Assembly: GCF_025766255.1 (NCBI RefSeq)
Contig: NW_026516713.1
Coordinates: forward strand, 62,001-126,000
Source: Zychaea mexicana
Lineage: Eukaryota; Mucoromycota; Mucoromycetes; Mucorales; Lichtheimiaceae
Direction of reading: 5' to 3'
Length of the DNA stretch: 64,000 nucleotides
Shown here: positions 36,404-50,355 of the stretch, one piece after another
Layout of the letters: the number at the start of each line of letters is the position of its first letter
Position numbering within the stretch: position 1 is the stretch's first letter
The notes under the pieces: model-generated
The model's database searches: none
What the model saw: only the letters and a program-made list of their open reading frames with translations
What the model was told of the DNA's origin: nothing
Position numbers and translations under genes: made by a program

Positions 36404-38359
36404 CTTTGACTCCCTGCAACAAGGTTTAGCTGTAATTTCCTTTTAGGTAATTAAACATGATGCGCAATAAATTAGACGTAATGGCACAAAACCACTCGCA
36501 CACACCAGGTTTATTTCACAGACTTCCTCTCGCAATAAGAAATTCAGCCCAGGATATGTAGTTTCTGACATACACACCCATGCAGTCAGCTTGATGTACC
36601 TGCTTATGCGTCAAATATCATGCACAGCACGACGAGAAGCACTATGCCTTTTGCTACGAAATCCATATCCTTTGTTCTCAGGCACGCGTACACAAACAAA
36701 ATAAGCCTTCCGCAATTGCCCCCCGTGGCATGTACCTACTGCATCTCATTGAACGTTGCACGACTTGCATTCCGAAATGGTACTAGCTTTTCCCCGCTTC
36801 CCGCAAATTATTCCTGTTTGAGATGCGACCTCGTGTGCCGAATTTACCTATTTGTGCCACTTTTATTTAATTGCCCCTTTATGACAACAAAATCCGACAG
36901 AAAGAGCGGGCTCGCCCAGTCACCCACTCGCTCAATTGCCTCGCTCTCTTTCTGGTCAATAGCATAGGCTGGTGCGGTATGTATTCACTTTGCCTTGTGG
37001 CACATGGAGCAGGAATCCTGTATGAACGTGCGCTTCTTTTTTTAAACATAAGCGGGAACGATTGTATTTGTGATCGTGAAAAGTGGTACTCATAATGTTA
37101 GTGACGAGGTGTATATAGAAAAAGGAGAGGAAGGAGTTCCAATGGCCTTTTTTATCCAAGAGTGGAAATGATCAGAGTCTCCTCGATTTTGTTCTTGTTT
37201 TGTAGAAAATGATAAAGAGTGATCGCGTTGGAGTATCTTACGAACATCTTTCCTGACGTTCTGTTCTACTTGTTTTGGTGAACCGGGAAATTGGCCTCCC
37301 GTACTACAAATGTTGAAACGGCGCTCTTGTGGCATAAGTGTCGTATAATCTTTCTTTTTTTATGCACCGATCTCCGGTTATTAATAGATGGCTTTGACTT
37401 GAAAACAGACAGTAGCAACGACGAGGTTTGTGCAATCCCTTGTAAGATGGGAGCTGAAGCACGAGTACAAGTGCCTGTTGACAAGTTTATCATCAGCTTG
37501 ATTGCTCGGAGAGAGCAATTTGCCTCGTTCTCGCCCTCCTGTATGCGTACACGATGGTGATGATGATGGCTGCTTTTTGTAAACGGGTTACAGCCAGTTT
37601 TGTATATGTAATGTATGATGATAATATGTGCACCATTATTAGGTGCACATAAAGTACATACCCCTAGATTGAAATATACGTACTTGAAGACAGAAACGTC
37701 TGCAAATGAAGTCATGCCTCGGATTTCTTTGTCTGATCAACGAGATTTTCGACTACAAGTTTTGTTATCACTTAGGGGTGGGTGAAGTGGTTAGGATGCT
37801 CTTTGAGAAACAACCTTCTTCCCTACTTTTCTGACTGCCGATCTTATACAGAACAGTTTCTACTTTTGCGGGGTCAAGGAGCTCTAATCTAACAATGACA
37901 GGTTATGCACTAAAGTCCTTAGATGACAATGGCAATTGTTTGTTGAAGCAAGTACAATGTGTTGCAGCACATAGTTGCTACATGCTTCGCTGTGACACGC
38001 ATCTGCCGCTTTTATGCATATCACCGCCACTTCAGCAGAAGGCTATCCACAGGGCTTCTTTAAAGAGCCTCATTTTTTCTTTTTTTGATAGACAGCTACG
38101 TAAGTACATAGAATATGAATGCCTGTTATTTGTTTTGGAACAAGCTTATAGTGGTGCATTGCTATTCAACAAATATAATTTTCTTGTTACATCAATATGG
38201 TGTTTACAGGAAGTTCTTCAGTACTGGTCGATTTCGATCCAAGCCACGGAGGTTGAGGAAAAGCAAGTCCTACTTTTATACTCGAAAACGGGATTTCGGA
38301 CCTTCTTTCCCAGAAGCAAGCATATTTTTTTTTGTAAAATATTACAACTACTATCGAAA
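36404..38359. other. Intergenic, no gene recognised
   Basis: 2 kb between the divergent LysM and RPA43 genes. Open frames are short; the frame that extends upstream of the RPA43 ATG (37895-38359) is not supported by motifs. Confidence 0.45.
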
Positions 38360-39426
38360 ATGGGCAAAGAAGACAAGAAACGCAAGAGCAAATCCCAAGA
38401 CAAGGATAGAAAAGAAAAGAAAAAGCAAAAGACCAGCAAGCATAGCCATAAACATAGCAGCAACATTGACAACACCAGCGTAACCAAATCAGCAAGCCCC
38501 GTTGTTGTCGCCAAAACCACCACCATCAACACCTACAGCTCGTTCTCGGAAATCGTCACCCAACTATACCTCCATTTGGCTCCCATATGGGCTGAAAATG
38601 CCACGGAAGGCGTTATTGAGCAGCTTAATGCATTCCTCATGAAGTATGATCTCTTACTTGATTTCTGTGGAGCTATTAGTATGATATATGAACAAAAAAA
38701 ACTTACCATTGTTGACAACTGGTTATTACACGCTCTAGATTTGTTCCACAATTAGACGGCATCGTTCTTGCACATTCGAATCTTGAGTTTTTGACAGACA
38801 AGGGAAAGATTCTGTATGACTCACCGTTCTGTCACTTTTTCGTCCGCGTCAAATTCTTGGTTTGGAAACCGCGAAAGGGCACAAAACTTGGTAATATACA
38901 TAGCAACGCATTGCTTTGGCACCATGCACTTCACGGTTGTGGTATATCCATGGAGACTGTCAGTTCAAGAAACTGACATTTCTCAACCGTTTTTTAGTGG
39001 GCCGCATTAACTTACAGTCGCAAGATCATATTGGTCTGCTGATTTACGGCACATTCAATGCGTCGATCCCAAGCAAAAGCATACCAACTGATGTATATGA
39101 ATGGCGCGCGTCCGAAATTGAAGCTGAAGACCACGCTGCACAAGATGATAACGATGACGAAGATGAAAGCAAGGAAGATGATGATGATGACGAAGTAGGA
39201 CCTACAGCAACTAGTACGGAAGAAAGGAAACCAAGTCAGTATGGCGAATGGGTTAATAAGACTACCGGTGTACCCGTTGGTGGTGATGATGGCACCGTTG
39301 AATTTAACGTAGTCGAGTAAGTGGTTTTGCTTCTCTATCTACCTGCTTTATATTCTGACTAAGTGTATATTTGTCAATAGTATCATCGAAGCAAACGACA
39401 TCCTTACCGTTACCGGATCATTATAG
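38360..39426 (+). CDS. RPA43: DNA-directed RNA polymerase I subunit Rpa43
   Basis: Four exons (38360-38643, 38739-38890, 38998-39316, 39381-39426) splice in frame to 266 residues. I start at MGKEDKKRKSKSQDK; the frame is open for 155 codons upstream but without conserved features. A very basic Lys-rich N terminus (nuclear/nucleolar) precedes YSSFSEIVTQLYLHLAPIW. Exon 2 gives KFVPQLDGIVLAHSNLEFL and DSPFCHFFVRVKFLVWKP, the Rpb7-like N-terminal fold. Exon 3 gives VGRINLQSQDHIGLLIYG and FNASIP, the OB/S1-like part. An acidic stretch (DDNDDEDESKEDDDDDE) follows, then VEFNVVDIIEANDILTVTGSL. Rpa43 forms the stalk of Pol I and binds Rrn3 for rRNA transcription. Exon 4 encodes only the last 15 residues. 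Confidence 0.9.
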
Positions 39427-39592
39427 ACGAAATTGTACATTATACACAACCACAGAAACCTCACACGCCATAGCACCTCCTGCACTCAACAGCAACAACA
39501 CACATGCAAGCTAACACGCACTCTCATTTGATAATAATTTTTTTATCTATTTAAAAAATCGACACATTTTGACATCTACCACATGTCTTATT

Positions 39593-39793
39593 ATGTTGAG
39601 CCGACGATATTACGCTAAAGCGATCCAATTCTGCTGGAATCAAGGTCGGTTTAGCGAGCGGATATATACAGCAGCAACATTTCATTTTTTCGCGTTAACC
39701 GATGAGGCCAAGAAAGGTGCACTTTATCAGTGTATGACGAGTTTTTTTTATGATGGGGTGATGGAAAGACTGGACAGCATTGTTGTTGATTAA
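39593..39793 (+). CDS. Small hypothetical protein, unrecognised
   Basis: An ATG-initiated frame of 66 residues (MLSRRYYAKAIQFCWNQG...), rich in aromatic residues and with no low complexity, ends at TAA 39791-39793. It lies 166 bp after the RPA43 stop and 185 bp before the end of the convergent deacetylase gene. It might instead be the 3' UTR of RPA43, or the last exon of something unseen. I do not recognise a family and give no function. Confidence 0.25.
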   Translation: MLSRRYYAKAIQFCWNQGRFSERIYTAATFHFFALTDEAKKGALYQCMTSFFYDGVMERLDSIVVD

Positions 39794-39978
39794 AGTTTAA
39801 AGGGAATTTGGAAGAAAGGATAGATAAGTATGACTCGAGTTGTCATTCAACATAAAGTGGAGTGTGTTTGTTTGTTATCAAGCTACTGCTGGCAGCTTAC
39901 TTTTACAATAGTATTTTACGGAAAGAAAAACAAGTTAAGCGGGAAAGGTTAAAGGGAAATAGAGCAATTAAAAAAAAT

Positions 39979-42801
39979 CTAAAGGTGGAGAGAAAGAGCA
40001 CCGGCAACAGCACTGCCGATAACTGCTAAGGATACCATCGGAGAGACGGCGACCGCTGCGCTGCCACCATCATTGCTGCCGTTGCTATCGCTGCTTCCAC
40101 CGTCCTTGGTATTGTTGACAGGTACGGCAGTATCCTTATAAGCACAGCTATCTTGAGTGCACAAACATTGGCCGGCAACTGTTTTGTAAAAAATATCTTA
40201 GGTTATAGAGGTCTATTCACATATGTAATCAACTCTGTCAGATTGATGAATTTATATAATCTTACCAGGATCCCACCAAATACTATCACAGTTATCAGGA
40301 ACAGGATGGCGGTAAGATGGATCGGTCGATTGAACAGCGGCAGGAGGTGTGGGATTATCCAAAGATGGGACAGTGCTTGGGCAGTTAAAGCAAGTGCCCC
40401 AATTGGTAGTATTAAAGTTACAGTTATTAGTCAAAGCGGATGATACAACACCAGTGACTCCGGCGACAGTGATGTTCTGAAGACCATTACAGATCTCCTT
40501 GCCGGTGTTGGGGAGATCGCACTTCATGTAGCTCTGCTCTGCAAGTTGGCTGGCAGGGACCGGGTTCTTCATCTACAGGATCCAAAGATTCAAGGAGAGC
40601 CATGTTAGTTAACTGATTTCTCTTTCTTTTTATATATATACAACCATAGCAGGTATATCAGTAGAATACATACCCATTCTAATAATTGAGCATTGGAGAC
40701 GACCCATACATCCGGCTTGGATGTGATAGACTGGATAGCATCGACAACAGCCTTCTTCATCACTTCTGGATCTTCAGAGCCAGGTGTCTGTGGCACACCA
40801 GGGAACGTCGTGAGATGAGCTATTTCATAGGGCGGTAAAAGAAAATCAGACAACATTGGAAGAGGAGAACGAGTGTATATAGAAGGAGGGGGTAAGCGGG
40901 GTTTAAGGGGTGTTGGTGGGAGAGGCATTGAGAAAGAGTAGAAGAAGGACAATGAGGTAAAGAGGAAGAAGGTATGTAAGAAAAAGAACTTACTCGGGTG
41001 GACATAGATGCCGAATGGCTGGCGGTTTCCGTTGTAGTGTCTTTCGAAGTTAGTTGAAGTCCAGGTGGCAACATCGGCGCTGGATCCAGCAAGGTAGACA
41101 TCCATCAATTGGGGTGTGTTGGCGTTGTCAAGTACAGCATACATAGGGATCTCCCAAACACCTAGTCAATAGTATGCAAAGCTAGGTTAGTAAAATAGAC
41201 TCACTAAAAGTTGATGTCGTCCAGAACCATAATCCAACCTGGAAGTTTTACACCGGCCGAGCAGACACCAGTCCAGCAATCGTTCGCCATGCCGTTATCA
41301 AGGGTATATGGCCTATACATTATAATATTTAAATGGTCAAAATTTCTATTCACCAAATATAGTACATTTTGAAAACACAGATTAACACCACACTTACCAG
41401 TAGCAGTCATCAGTTACAGCCGTTGCTGATGAATCATACAAGAAACCTTGCTTGGAGATTTCAGTGAGCGTATCCGCCGTATAATTCACTATTGAGGCAA
41501 GGTTCGCAAAAGCGAGTAAGCACACAAAGTTTTTGTCGACTTTATCTTTCTTCTTGCCAGCAATAGTGACTAGATGCCAATGATAGTGTTGGTTATAGAG
41601 GTGATAACGTACAGAACGGGGCGCGGAAACCTTGAATCTTTCCGAGAGGAACACCAGCGTATTGGTTCAACATGGCACGAGCTGCTTGAATTTCTCTATT
41701 TACAGTTCAGCGTGTTTGATGCGTGAGATAACATAAGAACAAGTGGCTAAATGCATTGCATTATATGTATGCAAGATGCTGCTGCGTATGTCTGTATATT
41801 TGGAGATACTTACTGAGCAGATGGAGTGCCTATTGAGATATGGAAGATACAGTAGCAATTATAATTATAGAAAGTTAGCCTTTGTTCCTTGTTTGCACGA
41901 TCGGTTAATCATCATCTTTAGAAATATCTGAAAGGAAACATGCCGACATGAGAGAACGTATGACTATAGAAAATGGCAAAATCCCGGTAAGTCCGCCGTA
42001 TACGGGTTTTGTATGTCTGTCAGAAAACAATCTCATTAGACTTACTCTGCTACTTCGTGTCCGTTCGCGTACCATTGCTGGACAAGCGAGAAATCAGTAT
42101 ACTCCATCGAAACATACCATGAGCCCTACAGTATTAAATAAGAGGTTTTACACCAATCAAGAGCGGTAATAGAAAAAGGAAAGGGCAAAAGCACACAAGC
42201 TCATTTAGATAAAACACGTCTCACGTAACACAAAAGCAAAAATCGCTGTGCTCTTTCCCCGGCACTTGCCTTTGCGGGACATCCGTTAGGGTTGCTGTCA
42301 TCCAGCAAGTAAGGAGGTTTGAGAAAAGGAGTGAGTCAATCCATTGCAAAAAAGAATGCACATAATGTGAGGACGCAAGAAGTCCAGATCGTTGCTGCTG
42401 GTGAGGATAGTCGTCTTACCGAACGTTGAGAAGTGCATGTGCCGTATCGACAAGTTTTGCCTGGATGGAGTCATCGAATGTGATGGTAACAAACTGTACG
42501 TGCAATGGATACAGAAAGTTTGAGTGAGAAAACTGTTGCTCTTCTCCTTAAATGCTACTGCTTTTTCTCTCTCTCTCCCTCGCGTACTAACCTGAGGCAC
42601 ATCAGCAGGCTTCAATCCATTAGGTGGAGATTGAGAGGCACACAAGCAGCTAGGAAGTTTGCATGTATTGGAATCGCAAGAGTAGGTGCTGGCTGTGCTG
42701 GTGGTTGGGATATTGGGTGTGCCATCTTGGGCAAGTACCCATGACGATGGGGTCACTGCCAGGGCAACCAAGCTGCTAAGGATGGCTGTGCTGATTTTCA
42801 T
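39979..42801 (-). CDS. Chitin deacetylase, GPI-anchored (NodB domain)
   Basis: Multi-exon gene from ATG 42801, about 440 residues. MKISTAILSSLVALAVTPSS is a signal peptide. A Cys-rich segment (CDSNTCKLPSCLCASQSPP) precedes the NodB domain: VTITFDD (motif 1, metal/catalytic Asp), DHTFSHVG (motif 2, two zinc-binding His), EIQAARAML, GFRAPF (motif 3 Arg), then DDCYW and LPGLWEIPMY-type sequence. The C terminus has a Ser/Asn/Gly-rich spacer and a final hydrophobic helix (MVSLAVIGSAVAGALSLHL) that fits a GPI signal. Such enzymes convert nascent chitin to chitosan, abundant in mucoralean walls. Two introns appear to use GC donors: 42126-42269 and 41830-41943. With them the reading frame gives NPNGCPAKGSWYVSMEYTDF and HTFSHVGTPSAQEIQ; no GT donor in the vicinity does. 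A possible TATA (CCATATAAG) is at 43000-43009. Confidence 0.85.
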
Positions 42802-45154
42802 GATGACTTATAAGGTTTGAATGAATCGTAAAAGAATGGGAGAGAGCGCCGAAATAAAAATTGAGAAGAAGAAAAGAGGAAGAGGAAGAGGAGGTCGTCG
42901 CCCGTGAAAGAAAAAAGAAATAGAGGCTCACTCGTCTGTTCATATCCTTTATTTTCTCCCGAAAAAGGAAATTTTATTCGCTATTTTTGCCCCCCTGGGC
43001 CATATAAGTCTTCAACCTCTTTATTTTTAAACTTTAGGCTTACTTTGTCCCACTCGAACTTACCAGCGCGCATCTTTTTTTTGTTTAAGTCTCTTAGCAT
43101 CCCATTACTGCCGATTGTTGATTACTGTTGTTGTTGTTGTTGTTTTGCTGCTGACACTGAAAACTGACTTTTTACGGGCAAAAGTTTTGAAGGAAGCAGT
43201 GCATTTGTCGGGTGCAGCAGCCCGACTGATGTTTCTTGGGCAAATGGACAATCAGCCCATTCTATGTGTATTTTATTATTTGTTGGCTTGTATACAATCT
43301 CTGAGTCTCTACACATCGTCGTACAGATAGTAAAGTGAATGAGGGTCAATCCAGTTGCCCACAACTACATGCTTACTGCGTCTATTTGATTCGTCGCATC
43401 TTCCTAATCAAGTGTTTGAGCATGTCTTTTTCACTTTGATTGTGGAACATTTCAGCAATAGTCAATATTTATCAAAAGCGGTATGGTGCTAGGAGGGCTC
43501 TGTGAAACAACTGAAACGCAAACCTTGTTTCTCTCTAGTAATAAATTGCATGGTTAATTACACACATTTATGAACCGTGGTAGTTAAGCCGGCTGTCCGA
43601 CCCTCCTCCTACCTCAATCAATTCAATCGATTATGTAGCTTCTTTCTTTGTTCTGTCGACATAAAGTAGAAAAGAGACATTTGTTTCGGTCAGTACACAA
43701 GCAACTAAGTTAAAGACGATGGACTTAGTCTATACAGAAGATTATTTTCAAGAGGTAACACATTTGAACTGCCAGTTGGCCTTATAATGGACATGCTTAC
43801 TCTATGTAACACCCGTTCTACTTCTGGTTTACTGATGGATGAAAGTACATCTGCTCAGTCATATAGGCCAATCCGTTGAGCAGCACTCGCTGGAAACAAG
43901 TGTAAGGGGTCTACGGTCAGTTTTGTCATAACAATGTATTAGAACCGATTGTTTTTCTTCACATGATTGTTATTAGCGCATCAGTCGCTCTCATTCTCCA
44001 TTGTATAGCCCTTAAACAATCAATAGCTCGATTGGATAAAGTTTTCTTTTCTTTATGTTGACTTGCTTAAAGAGCGTTTACAGGCACTCGATTCAAAAAG
44101 GAAATTATTCTTCTCGCAAACCAACGGGATGCATTAGTATTTGTATATACAGATCTTCAATTTACATACATCCAGAAATAAAACTATCATTCACAATGTG
44201 TAAATCGATATAAAGTTCAATGTTTCGAGAACACTGTCTGCATATGCAATTTTGCATGCATGGGTATTCTGCCACCAATTTCTTACCCTTTTCCAAGACG
44301 CATTCTGTGGACAAACAACAGGTAATAATCGAGTTCACACAATTTAATAACAAGATGATTCGTTATGTAGAGCTTTGACTGTGGAGGAAATTGAAGCAAC
44401 ATAATCTGGCGAGAAGCCCGTCGTTAGTACATTTGGTATCTTTTTTTACCGTTGATGATTAGCACTTATTTCTTCTCGTGATTTCCAGTTCATACGTGTC
44501 AATACACCATCATCGAAGTTCTTAAAGCTTTCGTTCTTGTATACACCTATAAAGTATATGCGCTTTATTTCAGGAACTCCCTTTCTTACGTTAGGATTTC
44601 GTCACACAACTTGACTTCTAAAGAAGGATATACTGTACCTTTAAGCCCTGTGCCCTATTATAAAACGGGCCGTGTTCTCACTAATGTTTGTTGTTGCCCG
44701 CATTCTTCACACGGATGTATATTTGGACACACCATGTTCATGTGATCAATCATGTCTCGTCTTATCTCTTCTATTTACCTGATACAAACATCGTGAGAGA
44801 CCAACTAGGAGATGCGTCCAGAAATAGATTCTGCGAGTGATCTTTTTACATATATTTCTATGCAATCCGAGGAAGACAGCTGGCTTACATACCAACCCAC
44901 GATGCTATATATATCAAACGCGTCATGAATGATATTGTAATTCTGTCAATGCCTCTATTTCTATACCGAGCAATTGAGTCATTACTGAAGCATAAAATGT
45001 ATTAAAAAAACCATACTGTTGATGATCTATTATATGCCCAGATATACACACAATCACATAAACCACGCACAAACAAATATCCAGAATATTTGTCCATACC
45101 CAAATATTTAGTAGACAGGGAAAGAAAAAGGATGGGGAAACTCTCTCTTTTTGG
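42802..45154. other. Intergenic, no gene recognised
   Basis: 2.35 kb between two minus-strand genes, containing the deacetylase promoter and the ABC-transporter 3' UTR. A (TTG)n microsatellite is at 43126-43144. Short open frames show no motif. Confidence 0.5.
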
Positions 45155-48100
45155 CTATCTCTTTTCTTTGACAAAGAAAATGAGCCAGAGGAGAGCGAAC
45201 AGAATAAAGCTTAAGAACATGATGCCCATCTTGATGACATCTGGCCAGTAGTTCTTTGCATTAAATCCGAATGTTGACAGAATCGTCGCACCAGGTACCT
45301 AAAATTGGGTTTTTGTTTTGTTTTGTTATGTACACCTTAGCCTTCTGAGAGCGATACAATGTAACAAGTGTCACAAAGTTGAGAAAAGGCTTACATCTAT
45401 ATTTAATCCAAATCGTTCCTCCACCAGCTGCAAGTATAGCATTTCGTTGACAAGTAATGCTTCGAGCGCGTAATTGAAGAATGACAGGTGCTTGAGCCAG
45501 CCAAAGTAAGGGGATATAGAGTCTTTGTCGTTATGGTTAATTTAGTAGTAACCTGATGTTAGCTCTCTGTCTTCCTTTCTCTATATGTCTCAATAAGAAT
45601 TCTTACCTTTGTTTAACAAAAGACCAGCAAAAAGCATAGAGAACAACATCATCATACACGAGATCAAATTTGCCATAGATAAGTTCTTGAATACCACACC
45701 GATAGCTAAACAAAGTGCAGCTGCAGTGAGGTTGAAAAGTACAATGACAAGCAAGAACTTGAAGAATTCAGGTACGCCTTCAACAAGTCCAACCATATAG
45801 TACGATATTAAGCCCATCATCAATGGTGGAACCACACGTAATGGGATAATGTCAAACAGCACCTATTGATGATAGCAACAGCGTCAGTCATAAACAGTGC
45901 TCAAACACATCGCAAGTCCTGAGTATATATATATCTCGGTTTCTTACCTTTGACAAAAAGTAAACTCCTGGAGAATAATATCCATTTGCACGCTCCCGTA
46001 CAAACAATATACGCTCATTTGAGAATACTTGGAGTGACGTAAGGCACATGAAGCCTAACAGGGCTTCATAAAAGAAAAATAGACCCATACGATTCTGGAA
46101 ACCGGCAATAGTGTTTGAGACTTGGTAAAAGAGTCCTCCGCAGATTACTACATTACTCCAAAGGGTTAATCGCGTTTTGAGGTAGCAGAAAACAAAATGG
46201 TCAGAGGAAAGTACAAAAAGTAGTGGGCTGAAACGTACATGCTAGAACAACAGCAATGGTATAATGAGCGAACATGAGCATCGGGTTGCGATACAAGTTC
46301 TTGAACGTTCTGTCTGCCAAGATCCGGAATTGGGCGATCCATCCAGGCCGCTCATACGTATTGACAGGTTTAATAGGTGGTGCTGAACCTTCGTCTATGG
46401 CTTCTGGGGTGCCTTGACTGTTGTAATACATATATGCAAAGTTAGCTCTTTTGTATGAAGGAAGTTGGGAGATATCGCTCTCGAACTTACGCTGCCGCAA
46501 GTATGCGCTCTACATCATCACGCACGGCGACCGCCACAACACTCTTATCGTAAGCTTCAATCAATCGTTTCAAATGAGGATTGACAGTATCTGAGTTGGT
46601 GGACGAGCTGTCCCCATTGCCATCGACAACGACATCTGGAGCAGTCAGTTGCTCTCGCTTCTTCCTTATACGCTCTCTTCGCAGTCGTTCTTGTCGGGCA
46701 CCTAATTCAGAAGCCCATTGTTCGCTCGTGTTTTCAAGATCATCATTGTATCCGCTGTTAGAGCCCAGTAGTGAGTGGGATGGTTGATTCTGTCGTAATA
46801 ACGGTGATGGTGGCTGATTGATATCATCCAGTTCGTCTCTTTCGGCCAGCTGTTGTTGTGGTTCTACCGTTTGCATTGTTAAATCAATCAGATAATCAGC
46901 AATGTTGAAGCCAGGAGGACAAGGGTAGCCGACGCTCTTAAAATATGACTGCACACGAAGTTGAGGTCCTGAGTATACGGTGTTGCCCTTGGCAAGCACG
47001 ATAAGTTGATCAAACAAGGTAACAATGTTGGATCGCGGTTGGTGAATAGTGAACACGATTGTGCGGTTGTAATCCCTTGCGAGCGTCACCAGAGACTCGA
47101 CCACGTTGTAAGCATTGTATGCATCCAAACCACTCGTTGGTTCATCCAAGAACAAAATCGACGGTGAAGTGACGAGCTCACACGCAATAGCAACACGACG
47201 ACGCTCACCGCCACTGATGGATCGATCATCTGCTTGTCCAATCTTTGACTCCTTGATGCTATCGATTCCCAGCTCTTGCATAACCTCCATCACCCGGAAT
47301 TTCTTGGCGGCAGTGCTCATCGATCGAGGTAAGCGGAGTAGAGCCGAGTACAAGATCGTTTCGTAGACAGTCAGCGTCGGGATCATTGTATCTTCTTGGT
47401 CGACGTAACCAATCAATTTTTTGTATTCTGCAGCAGCAAGCGAATGGCCATTGACATAGACATCGCCAGACACTTGTCCTGTTTTGGTGCGGTTGGCAAG
47501 AATATCCAGTAGGGTCGTTTTGCCCGATCCTGAAGGTCCCATAATAGCAAGCACTTCGCCAGGTCGGACCATGCCCGTGATGCTCTTTAGAATAGGCAGT
47601 TTGCCCACCTTGTATGAGATGCTGTCAAAAATAAGACTCGTTGGCGTATGCTCCGCCATCAACTTGCCAGCTTCATCATCGGCGAGTTGGATATACTGGC
47701 CTGCACCGCTGGGTTTCTTGGCGAGGTAGGTCACGAGTGCAGCAACAATAATCAGGAAAACAGCAACACCGGCCATACCACTGATGATCATTACCCAATT
47801 TATGGGCCGCTCGGGTCGCTTTACATCATTCAATAAATATACTATGTAGTCAGTGCTACTATATCTTTTTTTCTGCAAGCAGAAAGTAGTAGATATTTAC
47901 CTTGAAGCCCGGAACCATGGTATAATGCAAGCACTCTCCCGAACTACACGAAAGGAAAATCGAATCATCGCCGAAAATAGCAGAAATGAGATCATCCATG
48001 GCCGGTTCTATATATCACATGGGTAACATATACAACATTGGTAAGAGGATGAATGGGTGGAGTGTGTGCCACAAAGTCATGCAACTAATTACTTAATCAC

Positions 48101-49544
48101 CACCCATCTATCCCTCCTCACATAACCAACCCCCCTGGATCCAAGCATTACCAGAAAATGAGCAATCGGGACCAACGCATTTAAATGTAGCTGGACCTTG
48201 AATTTCATCCTTGAGCAAATCGGTAAGGTCTAATATCAAGAATACCCAAAAAGAGAGTGCGCGCGTAACAAATGTGAGTATCATGTACATACATTTACAT
48301 GTAGTAGACCACAATCATGTAGCGGCTAATAAAAGTAACGTACCAATACTGCCACCCTTGCCGCACAACATTTCATCCTTGATGCATCGACAATCGATAT
48401 TGTTACACCTGTAGTTGGTCATGTTTCTCTCATAGGTATTCTCTATGATTCCCAATGAACCCCTCGAATTCTTGATTAAAAGGCGGATCTACTAGGAGAA
48501 TTTCTTGTCTTTCATCCGATATCTTACCTTGATCAAACTGACAGTCATCCAAATGGCAATAAAATGACTCGATTTCGTCGACCCAGACTTAAGTTTATAA
48601 ATCAAGATTAGTATATGTGCCATTTGTTCTATTCTGCTATGGATGTAACTACCTACATTGAAAGTCACACGAGTCCTCATGCTGATTACAAGAGAAAGTG
48701 ACCTGTGGTACTTGATCTTTCAACTGTTCGAGGATCTTACGATCTAAAATAACGTGGTGATGATGATCGGGCCATTTAGTTTTGCGTGTGTGGATGAGTA
48801 CACGTTGTTATAGTAAAAAGATAAAACACTCGAGGAGTATGGCGTTTGAGGGGAGTCGATGGCCTTACTTGTAACGTTGCACATTTGATGATTTTCGAAA
48901 ACTGTCAGACCGCCTCTGTAACAAGTACCATTCTGACCTGTGGGAACCAGAGGATCGCATACAGAATCCATGGTGCATACTATAACGCAGCAATTGCAAC
49001 AAATTCAGACTTCAAGTATTATGCATCTCTGTGACCCTTTCTTTTCCATACCGAAGACATACCGTTACAATTGATACCCTCCCATCCTTCTGGACAATCA
49101 CAGTGATCATTCTCTCTAGGATTTCTATTACGTCCATCGGCCAATGCACCACATACTGTTATTATGGCAACAAAAACCAAAAGTTAGTTTCCATGGAAAT
49201 ACAGCATACCCGTAGATACATGTGGATGAGAGAGCCACGTATATCAAAGCTCGTAGGGAAAAGGAAAAGCAAAACGGTAACATACATGGCTGTTTACAGT
49301 CGTCGCCGCCGAAACCAGGTGGACAGTTGCATTTGCCATTATACTCGCTACAATTGGCAAAATGCAGACACTCGAAACCAGGAAGCAAACAGTTGAAACA
49401 CTGTGGACATTCCGGACAGTCGTTGTCGCCACCGCCAAGGGGCGATAAGCTTGTCGTTAGCGGTGTATAGCCTAGGGAATAGTTTTGCGCGTGCACAGCG
49501 TACAAAAAGGCTAACAATAGCAAGCCGAGCGAATGACGCCGCAT
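45155..49544 (-). CDS. ABCG (white/Adp1-type) half-transporter with EGF-like ectodomain
   Basis: About ten exons on the minus strand, ATG 49544, stop 45155-45157, roughly 1000 residues. I start at [19 protein letters not shown], a signal peptide; the longer frame begins at a TTG. The N-terminal exons are Cys-rich ([25 protein letters not shown], an EGF-like unit). A membrane helix ([20 protein letters not shown]) leads to the nucleotide-binding domain: Walker [11 protein letters not shown]-loop YVDQED, signature SGGERRR, Walker [14 protein letters not shown]-loop TIHQPR. A basic linker precedes six C-terminal helices ([36 protein letters not shown], final KEKR). This EGF + TM + NBD + TMD order is that of yeast Adp1, unlike plain ABCG half-transporters. 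Substrate unknown; all ATPase motifs are intact. Confidence 0.9.
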
Positions 49545-50226
49545 TCTGAGAGAGAGAAAGCAACGAATTGGTCGCGACAAAAGAAGAATTGGTTAAAAAA
49601 AAAAAGAGGAAAAAAGTTGAATGAAGCGTCGGGTAAAAAAAGAACGAGAGATGTCTTGCTTGCAGTCCTGCTACACCAGCAGTTGGGCGCATGAGAGTTC
49701 TGCTGCTTCCATGACGCAAGCAATATCGAGCCGACTTCCAGATTAGGGTTCCGCTAAAAACAATGGCGGTTTCATAGGCAACATGCTCGGATAGATGAAC
49801 TACTCCCCCCAATACGTGGCCTAACAGACGGAATACGCAAAGATGACCTAGCACGCCAGTGGGTATGTCGACGGAGAAAAGCCAACGACAAAAGCATGTC
49901 CTCTTCTGCTCTGGAGTAACAGTATTGGCAAGGATGGTATCTGATCAAAAGACTCACAGTGGATTTGAGAAAGGGATCGGTTATGGTGGCAGTGCAAAAA
50001 TTCGTTTTTTTTATTTTTTGCTGACTTGCAAATGAGGATTTTTTTCGTGGTTGGGCTTCTGTCTTTCTTCTCTTTCCTCTCTCGTCTCCTCCCCCCCCTC
50101 CCCTTTCTCTTTGAACCCTCTTCTTTTAAATTTTTATTCCATCGGATTTTGTTGCTGCTATTTCCGTTTGGCCAGAAGAGACCCTAGCACACATCCCATT
50201 CATTTCAGACGTTTAACTGGATAGCC
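49545..50226. promoter_or_regulatory. Divergent intergenic region, ABCG / HDAC
   Basis: 682 bp between divergent starts (49544 minus, 50227 plus). It contains a C/T-rich stretch (about 50060-50120, with a C-run) on the HDAC side and a G/A-rich stretch on the ABCG side. No clear TATA box. Confidence 0.4.
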
Positions 50227-50316
50227 ATGGTAACGTCTTCATTGGATGCTCCTCGTTTTCTATCCGAGAAACATCTCTCTCTTTTTAGCTCCTTTGTATA
50301 TATCAAGGCGGATGTG

Positions 50317-50355
<39 letters not shown>

